Assembly (NCBI GenBank): GCA_014084085.1 | Contig: NPFB01000006.1 | Coordinates: 423,834-487,833 of the forward strand | Direction: 5' to 3' | Source: Hondaea fermentalgiana | Lineage: Eukaryota; Sar; Bigyra; Thraustochytrida; Thraustochytriidae | Length of the DNA stretch: 64,000 bases | Shown: piece after piece, positions 50,144-60,480 of the stretch | Numbering within the stretch: position 1 is the stretch's first letter | Layout: each line of letters starts with the position of its first letter | Notes under the pieces: generated by a model | Told to the model about the DNA's origin: nothing | The model's input: the letters and a program-made list of their open reading frames with translations, nothing else | The model's database searches: none | Made by a program: the position numbers and the translations under genes

Positions 50144-50780
50144 GGACCGGGCGGCGTATCCTGTACCCGGCCTCGCCATCTTGGGACGCGGCAGCTGCAT
50201 GTAGTTGATGTAGGATGCGACTGACATGTGACGTCATGAGGAAGATCTGCGCTGGTGGTACAAGATAGTGCCAGCGGCACGGAGAGCGCTTTGCGTGCGC
50301 ACCCGGGCCGCGCGTGGCGCAACACTGGTGTACTTACGTATGATGCGCAAGGCTATGCAGTGCAGTGCATTGTAGCGAGGCAGGTTGGAATTTGGGAGGA
50401 AGGCGAAGTTCTCGTTGTTGCCGGAGAAGATGAAGATGAAGAAAGCGGTATTCCAGCGAGCGGCGATCGCGGTGGGAGACAGAGACCGAGCCTGCGCGAA
50501 TTTGGGACGGACTTGCAGAGTCGAGCGGGGGACGTGGGACCGAAGGTGTCGGAGCGGAGAAGGTCGGCAGGCAACCTGGAGTGATGGCGTAGTCGTTTGG
50601 TGGTTTCATCGGGTTTCACTGGACCGATCGAGCGTATAAAGAGTCTTCGATCGAACCTTGGGACGAGTTGAAGGCATTAAGAGTCACTGCTCCTATCATT
50701 GCGTTGGCATGAGTTTCCATCGGGCACTCACTCAGCAATGTGGACTTCGCCAGTCTCGCTAGCAGCAACAGCAAGCAGCC

Positions 50781-50832
50781 AACGCTATCGCTATCGCTAT
50801 CGCTATCGCCAACGCTAACGCTAACGCTAACG
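50781..50832. repeat. (ATCGCT)n-(AACGCT)n hexanucleotide repeat
   Basis: About four ATCGCT units followed by four AACGCT units in the MAEA upstream region. Confidence 0.93.
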
Positions 50833-51100
50833 CATGCATGTCTCGAGTTCAAGCGGAGGACTTCGTCATCTGCAACCAACCAAGCAACTAAGATTTTTCC
50901 CCTGGCTGCCAGTGATGGTGACTCGACAGTGCATCAAAAGTTGTATTGGGCCCCTATTAGTCCTAATGCAAACAGCGCTGAGGTAGCAAAGAAAATTCGT
51001 AAGAGACACGCATTGCCTGCTAAGCCCAGAACTATCTTGAGCTCGACGTCGAGCGCTGTGAGAGAGCGTGAGCGCGAGCGCGACGGACGAGGAGGCAGGG

Positions 51101-53071
51101 ATGGCGCGCGGGGCCGGGTGGCGAGGAGAGGGCATGGACCGCGACGAGGTGGCCCGCGCTCACGCGCATGGGATGCTCAAGGTTCCGCAGGAATGCCTCG
51201 TGCGCAACTTTCGCCAGGTCCAGAAGAGCACGGAAAAGGATGTTGCCGCCGCCGTATCTCTGGTCGCGGAGCTGTGCAAGGTCGTGGCAGCCCAGGACGA
51301 GGTGAATTGGGAAAAGGTCGTGGCCAACTTGGACCGTGTCGAGGAACGCTTGCGCAAAGTCAAGAAACGCGTTGCGCGCGCCAAAAGCGAAAGCCGTGCC
51401 CTTGTTGACCGCGGCGAGAAACGTCTGCGCTTCTACGAGGAAGCCTCTGAAACGGACTTTGTGGAGCTCATGATCGCGGACCATCTTGTACGCAGTGGTC
51501 ACACAAAGGCCGGGCAACGAGCCGCGAGCGAGTCAGGCCTCCAAGATCTAGTGGATGGCCTCGTTTTTCAAGAGACCTGCGAAATCGCCGCGCAGCTCCG
51601 CGTGCACCGCAATATCGAACCAGCCCTTGCGTGGTGCCAGGACAACAAGTCAAAGCTTCGGCGCCTCGACAGCTCGTTAGAGTTTGCACTTCGAAAGTTT
51701 CGCTTCCTCGAGTTCGCTAACGGTGGCAAACACATCGAAGCGGTCGCGTACGCGCGCAAACATCTGGCCACGTTCGCAGCCGATCATCTCGAGGAAATAC
51801 AGCAGGCAGTCTCTGCACTTGCCTTTCCAATGGCGCCAGAGCAGCGGTCCGCAAAAGCACAAGTCAAGACGCGGACATGCGAAGGTGATCTGGAGGACGC
51901 AAAGAAAAGCTCCAAGAAACGCAAGACGGGTCTGGAACCTCGAGCACCCGTCTCATCGTTGGGCGTGGCGCCGCAGAGCGGTTTTGTACGCTCGACGCAG
52001 ACTAGCACACGCGCCGTCTTTGCTTATCCGGCACTCACCAAGGCAGACTGGGAAGACCTTGCCCGTCTTTTTGAGCTCGACAGTAATCGTGCGCTCAGTC
52101 TCGAGCAACAAACAACGATGCAAGTGGCTGCCAAAGCAGGACTCTCGTCAATGCGGACTGCTCTCTGTTCGCATCGCTTTTCGCGTCGCTTTCTCAAGGA
52201 GATCAAACAATCGTCAGGCGGTGGTTTGGATTTGCGCTCTGTAGCGCCTGAAAATGGAGTCCGCTCGAGCGCCCAAACGTCGCGGTCCTCTGAACGCCAC
52301 ACGCAGGCAGAACGCGCATCTCTTTCCCGGCGACAACAACGCCGGCGTCGTCGGCATCGGCGACGCACACGTGGTGAGAGACAAGTGGAGGAAAGTTCAG
52401 ATGCGCGTGTTGCCCAGGCACAGAACACCGACAGCAGCGGCGACGAGGATAGCGACGAGAATGATGATGCTGGCAATGGCGAGGAAAACGAAAACCTCAT
52501 CGAGTACAATGGCGAGGAAGAGGATGATGAGGACGAGAACGAGGACGAGGACGAGGACGAGGATAGTGGTGAGAGCGAAGACAACGATAGGGACGATCAC
52601 ATGGAAACGGACGCTGCTGTGGCCTCGAGCACAGCGCCTTCTGACCTGGAAAACCAAGCTGATAGCATGCAGAGCCGCGATTCCAACGAGCAAGTCGCAA
52701 CAACCGACAGTGAGGTTGACAAAGAGGTCGAAGCAGCTGACAATACAGACAACGAAGCGCCTTCTCATCCGCACAAGATTGGCATGGCTGCCAAACGCGC
52801 TCTCGATTGCCCTTGCTGTGACAGAATTCTTGGCCAAGTGGCGCGACGGTTGCCCATGAAGCAACAAGTGCACTCTTCGCTCGTGTGCAGACTCTCTGGC
52901 GTTGTCATGACGCAAGACAACCCACCCATGGCTCTTCCGAACGGCCAGGTCTTTTCAGAAGATGCCTTGCGCGCGATCCGGGTTTCGACCGAGACCAAGA
53001 AGTCCATCAAGTGTCCATATTCGGGCGAAGTCTTTGACTGGGATGACCTTCGACGCGTTTTCCTTGCTTAG
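51101..53071 (+). CDS. MAEA: MAEA/GID9 (Fyv10) subunit of the CTLH/GID E3 ubiquitin ligase
   Basis: 656 residues from the ATG at 51101; the ATG at 51134 (MDRDEV) is an equally good start, and earlier codons are GTG. N-terminal coiled coil LKVPQECLVRNFR through RRVEERL-type helices, then LisH/CTLH: MIADHLVRSGHTKAGQRAA and EPALAWCQDNKSKLRRLDSSL. The CRA half follows (ALTKADWEDLARLFELD, about 310-360). The last 90 residues (about 568-656) are the degenerate GID RING: CPCCDRILGQVARRLPM, SSLVCRLSGVVM, NPPMALPNGQVFS, KCPYSGEVF. MAEA pairs with RMND5 to form the catalytic RING dimer that ubiquitinates metabolic enzymes. Between CRA and RING lies an unusual insert of about 190 residues with an Arg-rich block and a long Asp/Glu run; animal and yeast proteins are far shorter here. 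Confidence 0.88.
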   Translation: MARGAGWRGEGMDRDEVARAHAHGMLKVPQECLVRNFRQVQKSTEKDVAAAVSLVAELCKVVAAQDEVNWEKVVANLDRVEERLRKVKKRVARAKSESRALVDRGEKRLRFYEEASETDFVELMIADHLVRSGHTKAGQRAASESGLQDLVDGLVFQETCEIAAQLRVHRNIEPALAWCQDNKSKLRRLDSSLEFALRKFRFLEFANGGKHIEAVAYARKHLATFAADHLEEIQQAVSALAFPMAPEQRSAKAQVKTRTCEGDLEDAKKSSKKRKTGLEPRAPVSSLGVAPQSGFVRSTQTSTRAVFAYPALTKADWEDLARLFELDSNRALSLEQQTTMQVAAKAGLSSMRTALCSHRFSRRFLKEIKQSSGGGLDLRSVAPENGVRSSAQTSRSSERHTQAERASLSRRQQRRRRRHRRRTRGERQVEESSDARVAQAQNTDSSGDEDSDENDDAGNGEENENLIEYNGEEEDDEDENEDEDEDEDSGESEDNDRDDHMETDAAVASSTAPSDLENQADSMQSRDSNEQVATTDSEVDKEVEAADNTDNEAPSHPHKIGMAAKRALDCPCCDRILGQVARRLPMKQQVHSSLVCRLSGVVMTQDNPPMALPNGQVFSEDALRAIRVSTETKKSIKCPYSGEVFDWDDLRRVFLA

Positions 53072-53526
53072 CTCGCAAAACATCTCGTTCGCTGCGCGCA
53101 CAGAGTGAAAGTATCCACAATCCACTAAGGAAGGAGAAAAGATGGAGTTTCTTCGTTGAGGCTTTTCGGTTTGCCTTACTACTCTTGTGACGGCTTGGAA
53201 AACTCGGTGGGGATGGCCTTGAGTGTGAGAAAGGGCTTGTTTGCCTGTAGGAGGGAGTTGCCTCTCGTTAGTGAGCTTCTCCAGTGTTTGACGAATCATC
53301 AAAGGAAAAAAGAATGGCGACATTAATTTCCTTGCGAAATGGAGGCGGCACAGAACTCGAATGTTTTGATCGTAGGAGGACGCAAGGCGCAGCGCCGGCG
53401 CGACCGCGCGCGTGTCATCGCGCCAAGAGCTGTGCAGAAAGAGAGAGAGAGAGGGCTTAGGTGCGTGGCGGCGCTGGCCCGAGAGAGGTAGGTATAGTAA
53501 GTTATAGGATTCGGCTCAAACTCGCC
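53072..53526. other. Intergenic region
   Basis: 3' flank of MAEA and 5' flank of the next plus-strand gene. A (GA)n tract lies at about 53441-53455. No gene is seen. Confidence 0.55.
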
Positions 53527-53940
53527 ATGACGCTGGGACGACAGCTTGTTAGCTCCTTTCGCAAAGCCCCGGGGCTGTTCACGGTGACAGCGGTGGCAGG
53601 TGGCGTGGCCGCAGGCGTCGTGGTGCTCAATGTCTCTGCCGATCAAAATCTGTCAGATCTGCAAGACCATAGGAAGCGATGTCGGGAGCTGCAAGAGCGT
53701 GGAATTCTCGAGTTCAAGGAGCAACCAAAGCAAGACGAGCACGTGTCAACGGGGATTCCACGTCTCGATGCAAGAGATGAACGCCTTCGGGCGCATGCCA
53801 AAGCGCAAGAGCAAGCGCTGATTGAAATGTTGAATGGTCTCAAGGACAAGTCTCGCAAGGAAAAGCTGCAGGATGCCGCGGAGGCTATGCGCAAATTTGT
53901 CGTGGGTCAAGATACAGACGCAGACGGAAAAGGCAAGTAA
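53527..53940 (+). CDS. Small single-TM protein of unknown function (137 aa)
   Basis: The ATG at 53527 gives MTLGRQLVSSFRKAPGLF, a short basic amphipathic start. It is followed by a Gly/Ala/Val-rich hydrophobic stretch (about 16-36, AVAGGVAAGVVVL), which is either a TM anchor or part of a mitochondrial signal-anchor. The rest is a charged helical region (LQDHRKRCRELQERG, then ERLRAHAKAQEQALIEML) likely to form a coiled coil, with an acidic/Lys tail. The basic N-terminus plus one TM suggests an inner-membrane-anchored mitochondrial protein, but no family is recognised. An in-frame extension to 53461 has no Met. Confidence 0.65.
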   Translation: MTLGRQLVSSFRKAPGLFTVTAVAGGVAAGVVVLNVSADQNLSDLQDHRKRCRELQERGILEFKEQPKQDEHVSTGIPRLDARDERLRAHAKAQEQALIEMLNGLKDKSRKEKLQDAAEAMRKFVVGQDTDADGKGK

Positions 53941-54083
53941 ATCCAGGGACACTGTTGATACGGGTAAAATCATGACTATAGAATAACCGGGTTCTTTCTC
54001 ATGTACATGGGGAATAAGGTGCAGGTTGACCTTGACGAAGACGAGAAATGTAGGTCCAAACGTGCGCGTTTCGTTTTTTCATT

Positions 54084-56771
54084 TTATGAAAGTGTATGCC
54101 GGCGGTAAAAGTCGATTTGAATGTCAAATACCAGAGCGCCTTCGTTGACCCACAAATCAACATCCGAAAAGTAAAATGTGACTGGGCGAGACGGAAACTC
54201 AAAAAGCTTTCTCTTGTTTGCCATGTGCGTTGGATTTGCCCGGTCCACGACAAAGGCCTCAACCATCGCCACGTATGTGACGGGAAGATCTTGCTCGTTC
54301 TCGGAGGTCTTGCTCTCAGGTCCCTCAGCTTCGCCTCCGAACACCGCATTCGTGTAGTCGGAGGTCATCATGTAAATTGTGTCGTATGTGACATAGCGGC
54401 CACAAGGCGAGTAGGAAATACGGGCTCGCCCTTGCTTGTTAGGCATGGCGCCAAGCCAGAAAAGTGAGCCAGCCGGATTGAAATTGTGCACTTGATCGTC
54501 AAGATGCATCTCTTTGAGAATTTGCTGGGACCACGGCCCCGAAGGATCACCCATCCGCACATGCATGACGTTATCGCGGAGCTTGAATTCCAGGAATCGG
54601 GACGATTGGGCCATGGAAGCGGCAAAAGGCCGCGAGAAAAGTCCAAAGTCGGAGAGAATCGTGTACCCTTGCATTACCTCGGAAGATTCACTCCGCAACC
54701 ACGCGCCGTTAAAGAAGGAAAAAGCGGAATCGGGAATGACTTGCTCAAAGTGACGAAGCATGGAGCGCTTCTTGTTGACAGCAGGGATGCAAAGCAAAAA
54801 GGCTTCCAGAGTCTTGACATCTGTTTCTTCAAATTCTTGAAGCTCGTCCGAGTGCTCCGAGAGCACCTCCTCGATGGCACGCCCCAATGTCTCCTCAAAG
54901 GCCTCGTAGAGACGGGTTGCTAGCGTGCGGGCAAATTCACTCTCAAGCACGCCGCGCTTAGATGTGGAGAGGGCTGCCTGCAGACTCTCGCCCGCCGGAC
55001 CTGACACACAGGTCTCAAAAAATTGGTCCAGGGTTTCGGCAAGTTTGCGATTCTTGGCCACGGCGTCCAAGACAATATCACCACGGGCCTGCCCGTTCAG
55101 CGAGCCAGGAGGGCCCTTGGCGGCCGGTTCGTCACCTTGCGTACAAACATTGATCTCGGGAGCATGACCAGGTGGATGCGTAGACTGGCTGGGCGCGCTC
55201 GATCTCATGTCAACAAGTGTCGGCTCATACGCTGTGTCTGCAACGGACGTCGGTGCGGCAACTTCGCCAAGGTTTGCATCCGATGATTCGTCAAAGATGT
55301 TCTCGTCAATATCCAGCTCGAGCTCTCCCGTGTCATTGAAAAGGAAGGACACGAGATCACGGTCGTCAAGTGTCTCGCAAAAGAGAGGCGTTGCAATGTT
55401 GTGAATGATATCGTTTTGCCGAAGATATGCGCGCTTCCGGCGCTCGCGGATGCAGCGTGCTTGTTCTCCGCGGCAGAGCGTGAGCAATCCGGCGATGAGT
55501 TTGGCGCGCGATGCTTTCTTTTGACGTGAATGCTTGACAGGTTCTTCGCTGCCCGAGTCGTGAGGGCTCTGATCACCTGCACTACTATTGGAGCTGTTGC
55601 TACTGCTGCTCTTGGTGCTGTCTCCATTCGAGGAAGATGACGTGTACGCGGCACCAGGTGCATCAGTCTCGAGAAGACGTTTTCTTCGGAGGACTGTACG
55701 GCCAGAGGTGAGCGTGAAGGGCGAGGAGGTAGCACTCCCCGCAAGTTGGAGAACGTTGTCGCCACGTTCAAACAGGAAGACATTCAGAGTATGCTCGACG
55801 TGCTTGAGTTGACGGCTCGAGAGCCACATGTAGTTCCATTTGCTCCGATCACCCCGCACTCGCACAATGACGGAGGCAGCGGAAATTGAGGATCCGGCAG
55901 AATCTGGGATAATCTCGCATGGGATGATGCCTGGAACAGCCTTGAGATCGGCTTCCCTCACTCCTTCTTGCGAGGTAAAGCGCGAGGTGACGGCCGCCTC
56001 GCTCACCGGGGAGAGCGTGGCGAACGCACAGAGTGCCGGGTGCGGGGCGCTCGACTCTGTCCGAGCGGTGGCCCGAAAATCTGCAGCTGCGCCGCAATAG
56101 CCGCGCCTGACATGAGCGCATTTAAGACCGTTCTCTCCGCAAGACGGAAAACATCGAAGATTCTTGGTCTTGTTGCGACCGTCCCAGCGACGCTCGTAGC
56201 TCTGGGCGAACTCCGAAATGGGTTGAAAATCCCAGCGCGGCACCCAGCCTTCTTCCTGAGGAGGACTTCCGGACGATGGCGCAATGCTGCTCGGAGAGAG
56301 CGTCATCGTGGTCGTCGGCGGCGGTGGTGGCGTCTGAGCTGGAGTCATCTCAGCAGGGATCGAGGCGTCCTTGCTCATCATTTTCTCGCCATGAACCTTG
56401 GCGTTTGCCTCGTACATGGGTGGGGCAACGAACAGTGATGGCGCACGGAACTCATGCTGCGCCGATGCTTCATTGCGGTCACTTTGGTAGAGCTGGTTTT
56501 GTTGCTGGTGCTGGTATTGGTGCTGGTGCTGGTATTGTTGCTGGTGCTGGTGCTGGTAGTGCTGGCTGGTCGAGTTCGTGGTTCTGGGGTCAAACTTGGG
56601 AGGCTCGACGCTGTAGCCGTCGTTGCTGCCGCGGTACTGAGAAGGCGGGTAGGCCTCGTACTGTTGACCGTATTCTCCATGTTCTCCGTTCTCCGCGTAC
56701 GCGTAGCCGTCGTCTCCCTGCGTGGGCGCGTCAAAGAGGAGCTCGTCCCCGTGGGGCGGCGGTGACTCCAT
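54084..56771 (-). CDS. Large Gln/His-rich protein of unknown function (895 aa)
   Basis: 895 residues from the ATG at 56771. The open frame continues upstream through the GACA repeat and the gap, but that is repeat translation (Cys-Leu-Ser-Val) and is rejected. The N-terminal 200 residues are acidic then Tyr/Gln/His-rich (YQHQHQ units) and Pro/Thr-rich. A Cys-containing segment lies near 215-235 (CFPSCGENGLKCAHVRRGYC). The block of about 290-400 has beta-rich character (SVIVRVRGDRSKWNYMWLSSRQLKHVEHTLNVF split by loops). The C-terminal 250 residues (about 640-895) are globular, with VPAVNKKRSML-type helices, RYVTYDTIYMMTSDY and the terminal FDIQIDFYRRHTLS. I recognise no family; the C-terminal globular half is the part to search. 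Confidence 0.68.
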   Translation of the reverse strand: MESPPPHGDELLFDAPTQGDDGYAYAENGEHGEYGQQYEAYPPSQYRGSNDGYSVEPPKFDPRTTNSTSQHYQHQHQQQYQHQHQYQHQQQNQLYQSDRNEASAQHEFRAPSLFVAPPMYEANAKVHGEKMMSKDASIPAEMTPAQTPPPPPTTTMTLSPSSIAPSSGSPPQEEGWVPRWDFQPISEFAQSYERRWDGRNKTKNLRCFPSCGENGLKCAHVRRGYCGAAADFRATARTESSAPHPALCAFATLSPVSEAAVTSRFTSQEGVREADLKAVPGIIPCEIIPDSAGSSISAASVIVRVRGDRSKWNYMWLSSRQLKHVEHTLNVFLFERGDNVLQLAGSATSSPFTLTSGRTVLRRKRLLETDAPGAAYTSSSSNGDSTKSSSSNSSNSSAGDQSPHDSGSEEPVKHSRQKKASRAKLIAGLLTLCRGEQARCIRERRKRAYLRQNDIIHNIATPLFCETLDDRDLVSFLFNDTGELELDIDENIFDESSDANLGEVAAPTSVADTAYEPTLVDMRSSAPSQSTHPPGHAPEINVCTQGDEPAAKGPPGSLNGQARGDIVLDAVAKNRKLAETLDQFFETCVSGPAGESLQAALSTSKRGVLESEFARTLATRLYEAFEETLGRAIEEVLSEHSDELQEFEETDVKTLEAFLLCIPAVNKKRSMLRHFEQVIPDSAFSFFNGAWLRSESSEVMQGYTILSDFGLFSRPFAASMAQSSRFLEFKLRDNVMHVRMGDPSGPWSQQILKEMHLDDQVHNFNPAGSLFWLGAMPNKQGRARISYSPCGRYVTYDTIYMMTSDYTNAVFGGEAEGPESKTSENEQDLPVTYVAMVEAFVVDRANPTHMANKRKLFEFPSRPVTFYFSDVDLWVNEGALVFDIQIDFYRRHTLS

Positions 56772-56985
56772 TTCTCTCGCGACTCTCTCTCCTTCTCGCT
56801 CAAACCCTGAGCGCAGACGCTCGCTTGCTTGCAAGGAGGACGCGACGCTGTCGCTGGTGGCGGCGGCGGCGCCTCCGCCCGCTGTCTCGCCCGGGTCGGC
56901 TGGCGGGGCCCGGCCTCGTGCTGCGTCCTGCGAGCTCGCTGCCGCGCCAATCCCGCTTTGGTCGCCTCCGAGGCTGGCCGCGGCG

Positions 56986-57038
<53 letters not shown>

Positions 57039-57138
57039 NNNNNNNNNNNNNNNNNNNNNNNNNNNNNNNNNNNNNNNNNNNNNNNNNNNNNNNNNNNNNN
57101 NNNNNNNNNNNNNNNNNNNNNNNNNNNNNNNNNNNNNN

Positions 57139-57191
<53 letters not shown>

Positions 57192-57192
57192 G
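56986..57192. repeat. (GACA)n tetranucleotide tract spanning an assembly gap
   Basis: Perfect GACA units from 56986 to 57038 and from 57139 to 57192, separated by 100 N. The same repeat on both sides shows that assembly failed inside a longer tract of unknown length. Confidence 0.95.
57039..57138. other. Assembly gap (100 N) inside GACA repeat
   Basis: Exactly 100 N flanked by the same tetranucleotide repeat. Confidence 0.95.
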
Positions 57193-59620
57193 TGAGGCGG
57201 CCGAGAAAGGCGCGCCAGCCAAAGTGGGGGGAACGAGGAACAAAGGAAGGCAGAGGGGGGGAGAGAGAGAGAGAAAGAAGGAATGAAAGGTGGAAGGAAA
57301 GCATCGACCAGGGAAATCGCAGACCCCAGCTGCTGCAGCTGCCATGGCTGCTGTCGGCGGGCCGGCTGCGCGAGAAACGGAGAGCAGCTGCAGCGGAAGG
57401 AAAAGGCCTTCGAAGACCAGCCTGCGGCCCGCCCCATCACCAGACACGGCAGCGAGCCAGCTGGCCTGATGGGTTTGCCATGGCGACGAGCACAATTGAC
57501 CTCGATCCCACGAATGCATTCAAACATATACATACATATACGGCCCTTCGGCGCTCTATCGGGCTGCCGTCCATGCCGCCAGGCCTGCCGGCGAGAAGAA
57601 AGCCGCCCACAGGCCCGGCGACGCGGCAGAACGCCTCGCCCGGCCGCTCCGCAGCGGCCTCTCATCGCATGGCGCCAGCAGCCGCGACGGCCGTTCCGCA
57701 CGCGCGCCGCGGCCGCTCCGCGCCGCTCCGGGGCGCCGCAGGATCGACGGCGGCATGCAAACGGCTGCGGCGTGGCGCCGCAGAAGCTCTAGCTTGCTGC
57801 GGGGAAGCTGGAAGCGGTCTTGTGATCAGGGCTGCGGGCGCACTGTGGGCGCACGGGCCCGAGGGCGCTCGGACAGAGGGCGGCTCCGAGGTTGACGCGC
57901 CCGCGCTCTCGCGCGAGTACTCGTTCCTCGTGCCTGAGCCTGATATGGGGGCTCGCGAGCTTTGTTGGCGGGCGGGGTCGTTTGTCGCAACAGGCGTGGG
58001 TCAGAAAATGTCGCTTGCCACTCCGACGCGCCAACCGAAAAGAAAAGAAAAGGTAAAGAAAAGATCGAACTGCCGGTAGCACCGTCGGCCAACCGCAGCA
58101 CACCAGCCAGCTTGAAAACTTCAACAAGAACAACAAAAAGAACAACATAATTTATTTTACTGGATTTGCGATAGGTTCTTTCTTTCCTCATCCCTCTGTA
58201 GGTGGCACTGCTTGCTGCCAAGGAGCAGATCTTCCCTCCTTTTCTCCAACGTCACGAGAGAGCTTGCTCGGCGTGAACGCAGCATCGTTCCTCCATATCT
58301 GTCTCTGGTACAAGCCATGCGGCTTATCGCTCGCTCTTCATGGACCCGAGGCTGCGCACGTGTATATGTATACTTGGCATTCCGCGCTCGAATTTGGACG
58401 GTAGCACGCTTCATCGACAGCAACCGCCTGGCTGATGGCCGATGCGGACCGACATGGCCACCAAGACGAACTCCGTCCCGACTCCTTCTTTCAAGTAAAA
58501 ATAAACGCGTGCAGGTATAGTGGCACTGCTCTGCAGCCAGCAAGTTGAAAAACGCTGGTGTGGCAGTGGCCATGATGGCTGGGCCGGCAGCCTCAATGGC
58601 TGGTTCGTTGGTCTGTCACGCACGGTCGCAAGCGATCGGTGGGTCGGTCAGTGGATCGAGGATTGTTTGTCCAGCGACCGCTGGCTGGTGGAAGAAAAAG
58701 TCTGTGAGTAAGCTTCGCGTTTCAAGCTGCTGCTGGAGATGCGCAAGCTCTGTGCAGCCAGCCGGGCCGAACCTATACAGCTTTGGCATTTCCAAATCGC
58801 TCAGGGTCAACGCCGGGAAGCCAAAACCTGGCCGCTGCCGCGAAACGGGGTTTGGCAGCCCAAAGACGTGGCTTTACGTAGTGCCACAGCTCCCACTCGG
58901 TCCGATGGACAAGCAAGCTGCTTCTTAAAAATGCGTAAACATACATTCTACTTTTCGACACGCTTGCCGGCAAGCAGTACTTGATCATTTGTAAAGAAGG
59001 AGGAGGGGCGCTCGAAGGTAGGTATACTATACACTGAATTGGAAAATATGGTAAATACAAGGGGAAAGGGGGAGGAGGAGGATTTGAAAAGTGCTCGTGA
59101 GGCCTGGACTGAGCCTACTCTACTCTGCGTCCCTCGCGTCTCCGTCCCGATACGGCCGGCACCGTGCCACCCCTCCTTATGCCATGGCTGGTGACTGAGC
59201 GCTTGGGTGAAGCATCAGCCAGATGCGGTTAGTTTTGTTGTGCAGCCTGAAAATTGTGGCACGCTTGTACATCGAGCACGGCCAGCCCTCAGGGGCTTTG
59301 AAGAAAATGGAAAAAAAGAATTAAAGGAGGACGAGTGAGGCCGGCGAGCAGAGTGGCACCGGACATACGAGGGGAAGCAGATAAACCCCTGGTCCTCTTT
59401 CTTCTCGCAATTTGAAGGAGAAAGACTTGCTTCAATTCACATGTCCATGCAATAAGTAAATCGCCGAGTCCGCTCAAGCTCACAGGCCTCGCGAGAGTAA
59501 AAAGGTTTGGATTTGGATGTCGAAGTCCCGAATCTCTCTCTTGAGGAGGGGTGTCCTTTCCTTTTCTTTTCCTCTTTCTCAGACACGATGATGACGATGA
59601 CTGGAGCAGCGTGGAGCAGG

Positions 59621-59653
59621 GCAGAGCAGAGCAGAGCAGAGCAGAGCAGAGCA
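59621..59653. repeat. (GCAGA)n pentanucleotide repeat
   Basis: Six GCAGA units, intergenic. Confidence 0.92.
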
Positions 59654-60480
59654 GCGGCGAGAGCTACCCGCAGCTGGAAGGTAGGTGGGTGTGCGATCGC
59701 TAGCTGGTCTGTCACTCTTGGAAGACCTACGCCCCTCGGGAACTCACGCTGTGGCCCCGCGCCGCATCGGCCACTTGGCCAGCAGACAAAAAGGGACTAG
59801 AAGCCGCATCCAGTCAGCGCGCGGTCGCCGCTTCGGGAACGGCGCGCGCGGCGAGACTGAGCCGCACGCGGACGCTCCCCGCCAGAGACGGAGCCGGAGA
59901 CCGGATCCGGAGGCGACTTCGCGTCCGTCGCGACCGCCGCCGCCGCCTTGAGCGAGGAATTCTTCTGCCGCCCTCTTGTTCTTTTCTCCCAGCGGAAATG
60001 AAAAGAAGATGCTTGGCGCGTCGGCGGGGCCCCCACGATCCACAGCTCGAGGTTTCTTACCCTATACGATAGAACATCATCTAAGACATCTCCCACAGCA
60101 GATGTTCCTCCCGCACCTTCGCAGCTGTTGGCGCCAAATCCCGCGCTGACCGTCTTTGTCTGGCGTGAAAGTGACGCAACTCTCTGTCGTGCAAGGGCAG
60201 TGTGCTGTCCCAGGGAGAGAGGGACCGTCGGGAGCAAATTTGCCCCAAGCGCACACCTTGGGGTGGACATAGCACACACTGGGTGCGCGGGGACCTGAGC
60301 TTCGACGGGTTCTTTGCTCGCGTGACGAATCTTGGAAAGGGTCCCTCGCGCGCGAGCAAAGCGGACTCGCAGGCAGAGTTCCTGACGGAGCTGCGGCGGA
60401 GCTCGCGCACGGACGGGCGCCAGGAAGGAGAAAAAAGAGGACAGGGCAAGGAGTAGAAGTAGTAGGCAGCCCACGACACC

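Larger units (their letters stand above)
49948..51100. promoter_or_regulatory. Divergent promoter region of ACAD and MAEA genes
   Basis: 1.15 kb between outward start codons. GC-rich near the ACAD end, with one ACTTGGCGCCGCCAT element at 50126-50143. An (ATCGCT)n/(AACGCT)n hexamer tract is at 50781-50832. No gene is supported. Confidence 0.55.
56772..60480. other. Gene-poor region with GACA repeat and assembly gap
   Basis: 3.7 kb between the start of the 895-residue gene (-) and the first phosphatase (+). It contains the (GACA)n tract with gap (56986-57192), a (GCAGA)n tract (59621-59653), short AT-rich stretches near 58130-58160 and 58930-59060, and GC-rich sequence from about 59790 to 60010. 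None of the open frames has domain content, and those overlapping 60480 are antisense to the phosphatase. Confidence 0.5.

Noticed and set aside
49294..50208. 304-codon open frame antisense to the acyl-CoA dehydrogenase
   Set aside because: Overlaps the conserved dehydrogenase in opposite orientation; no independent support.
50781..50832. AACGCT/ATCGCT hexamers as interstitial telomere-like repeat
   Set aside because: Units do not match TTAGGG-type telomere repeats on either strand; treated as a simple microsatellite.
56772..57701. N-terminal extension of the 895-residue gene through the GACA repeat and gap
   Set aside because: Translates the tetranucleotide repeat into Cys-Leu-Ser-Val units; the repeat length is unknown and the frame across it is meaningless.
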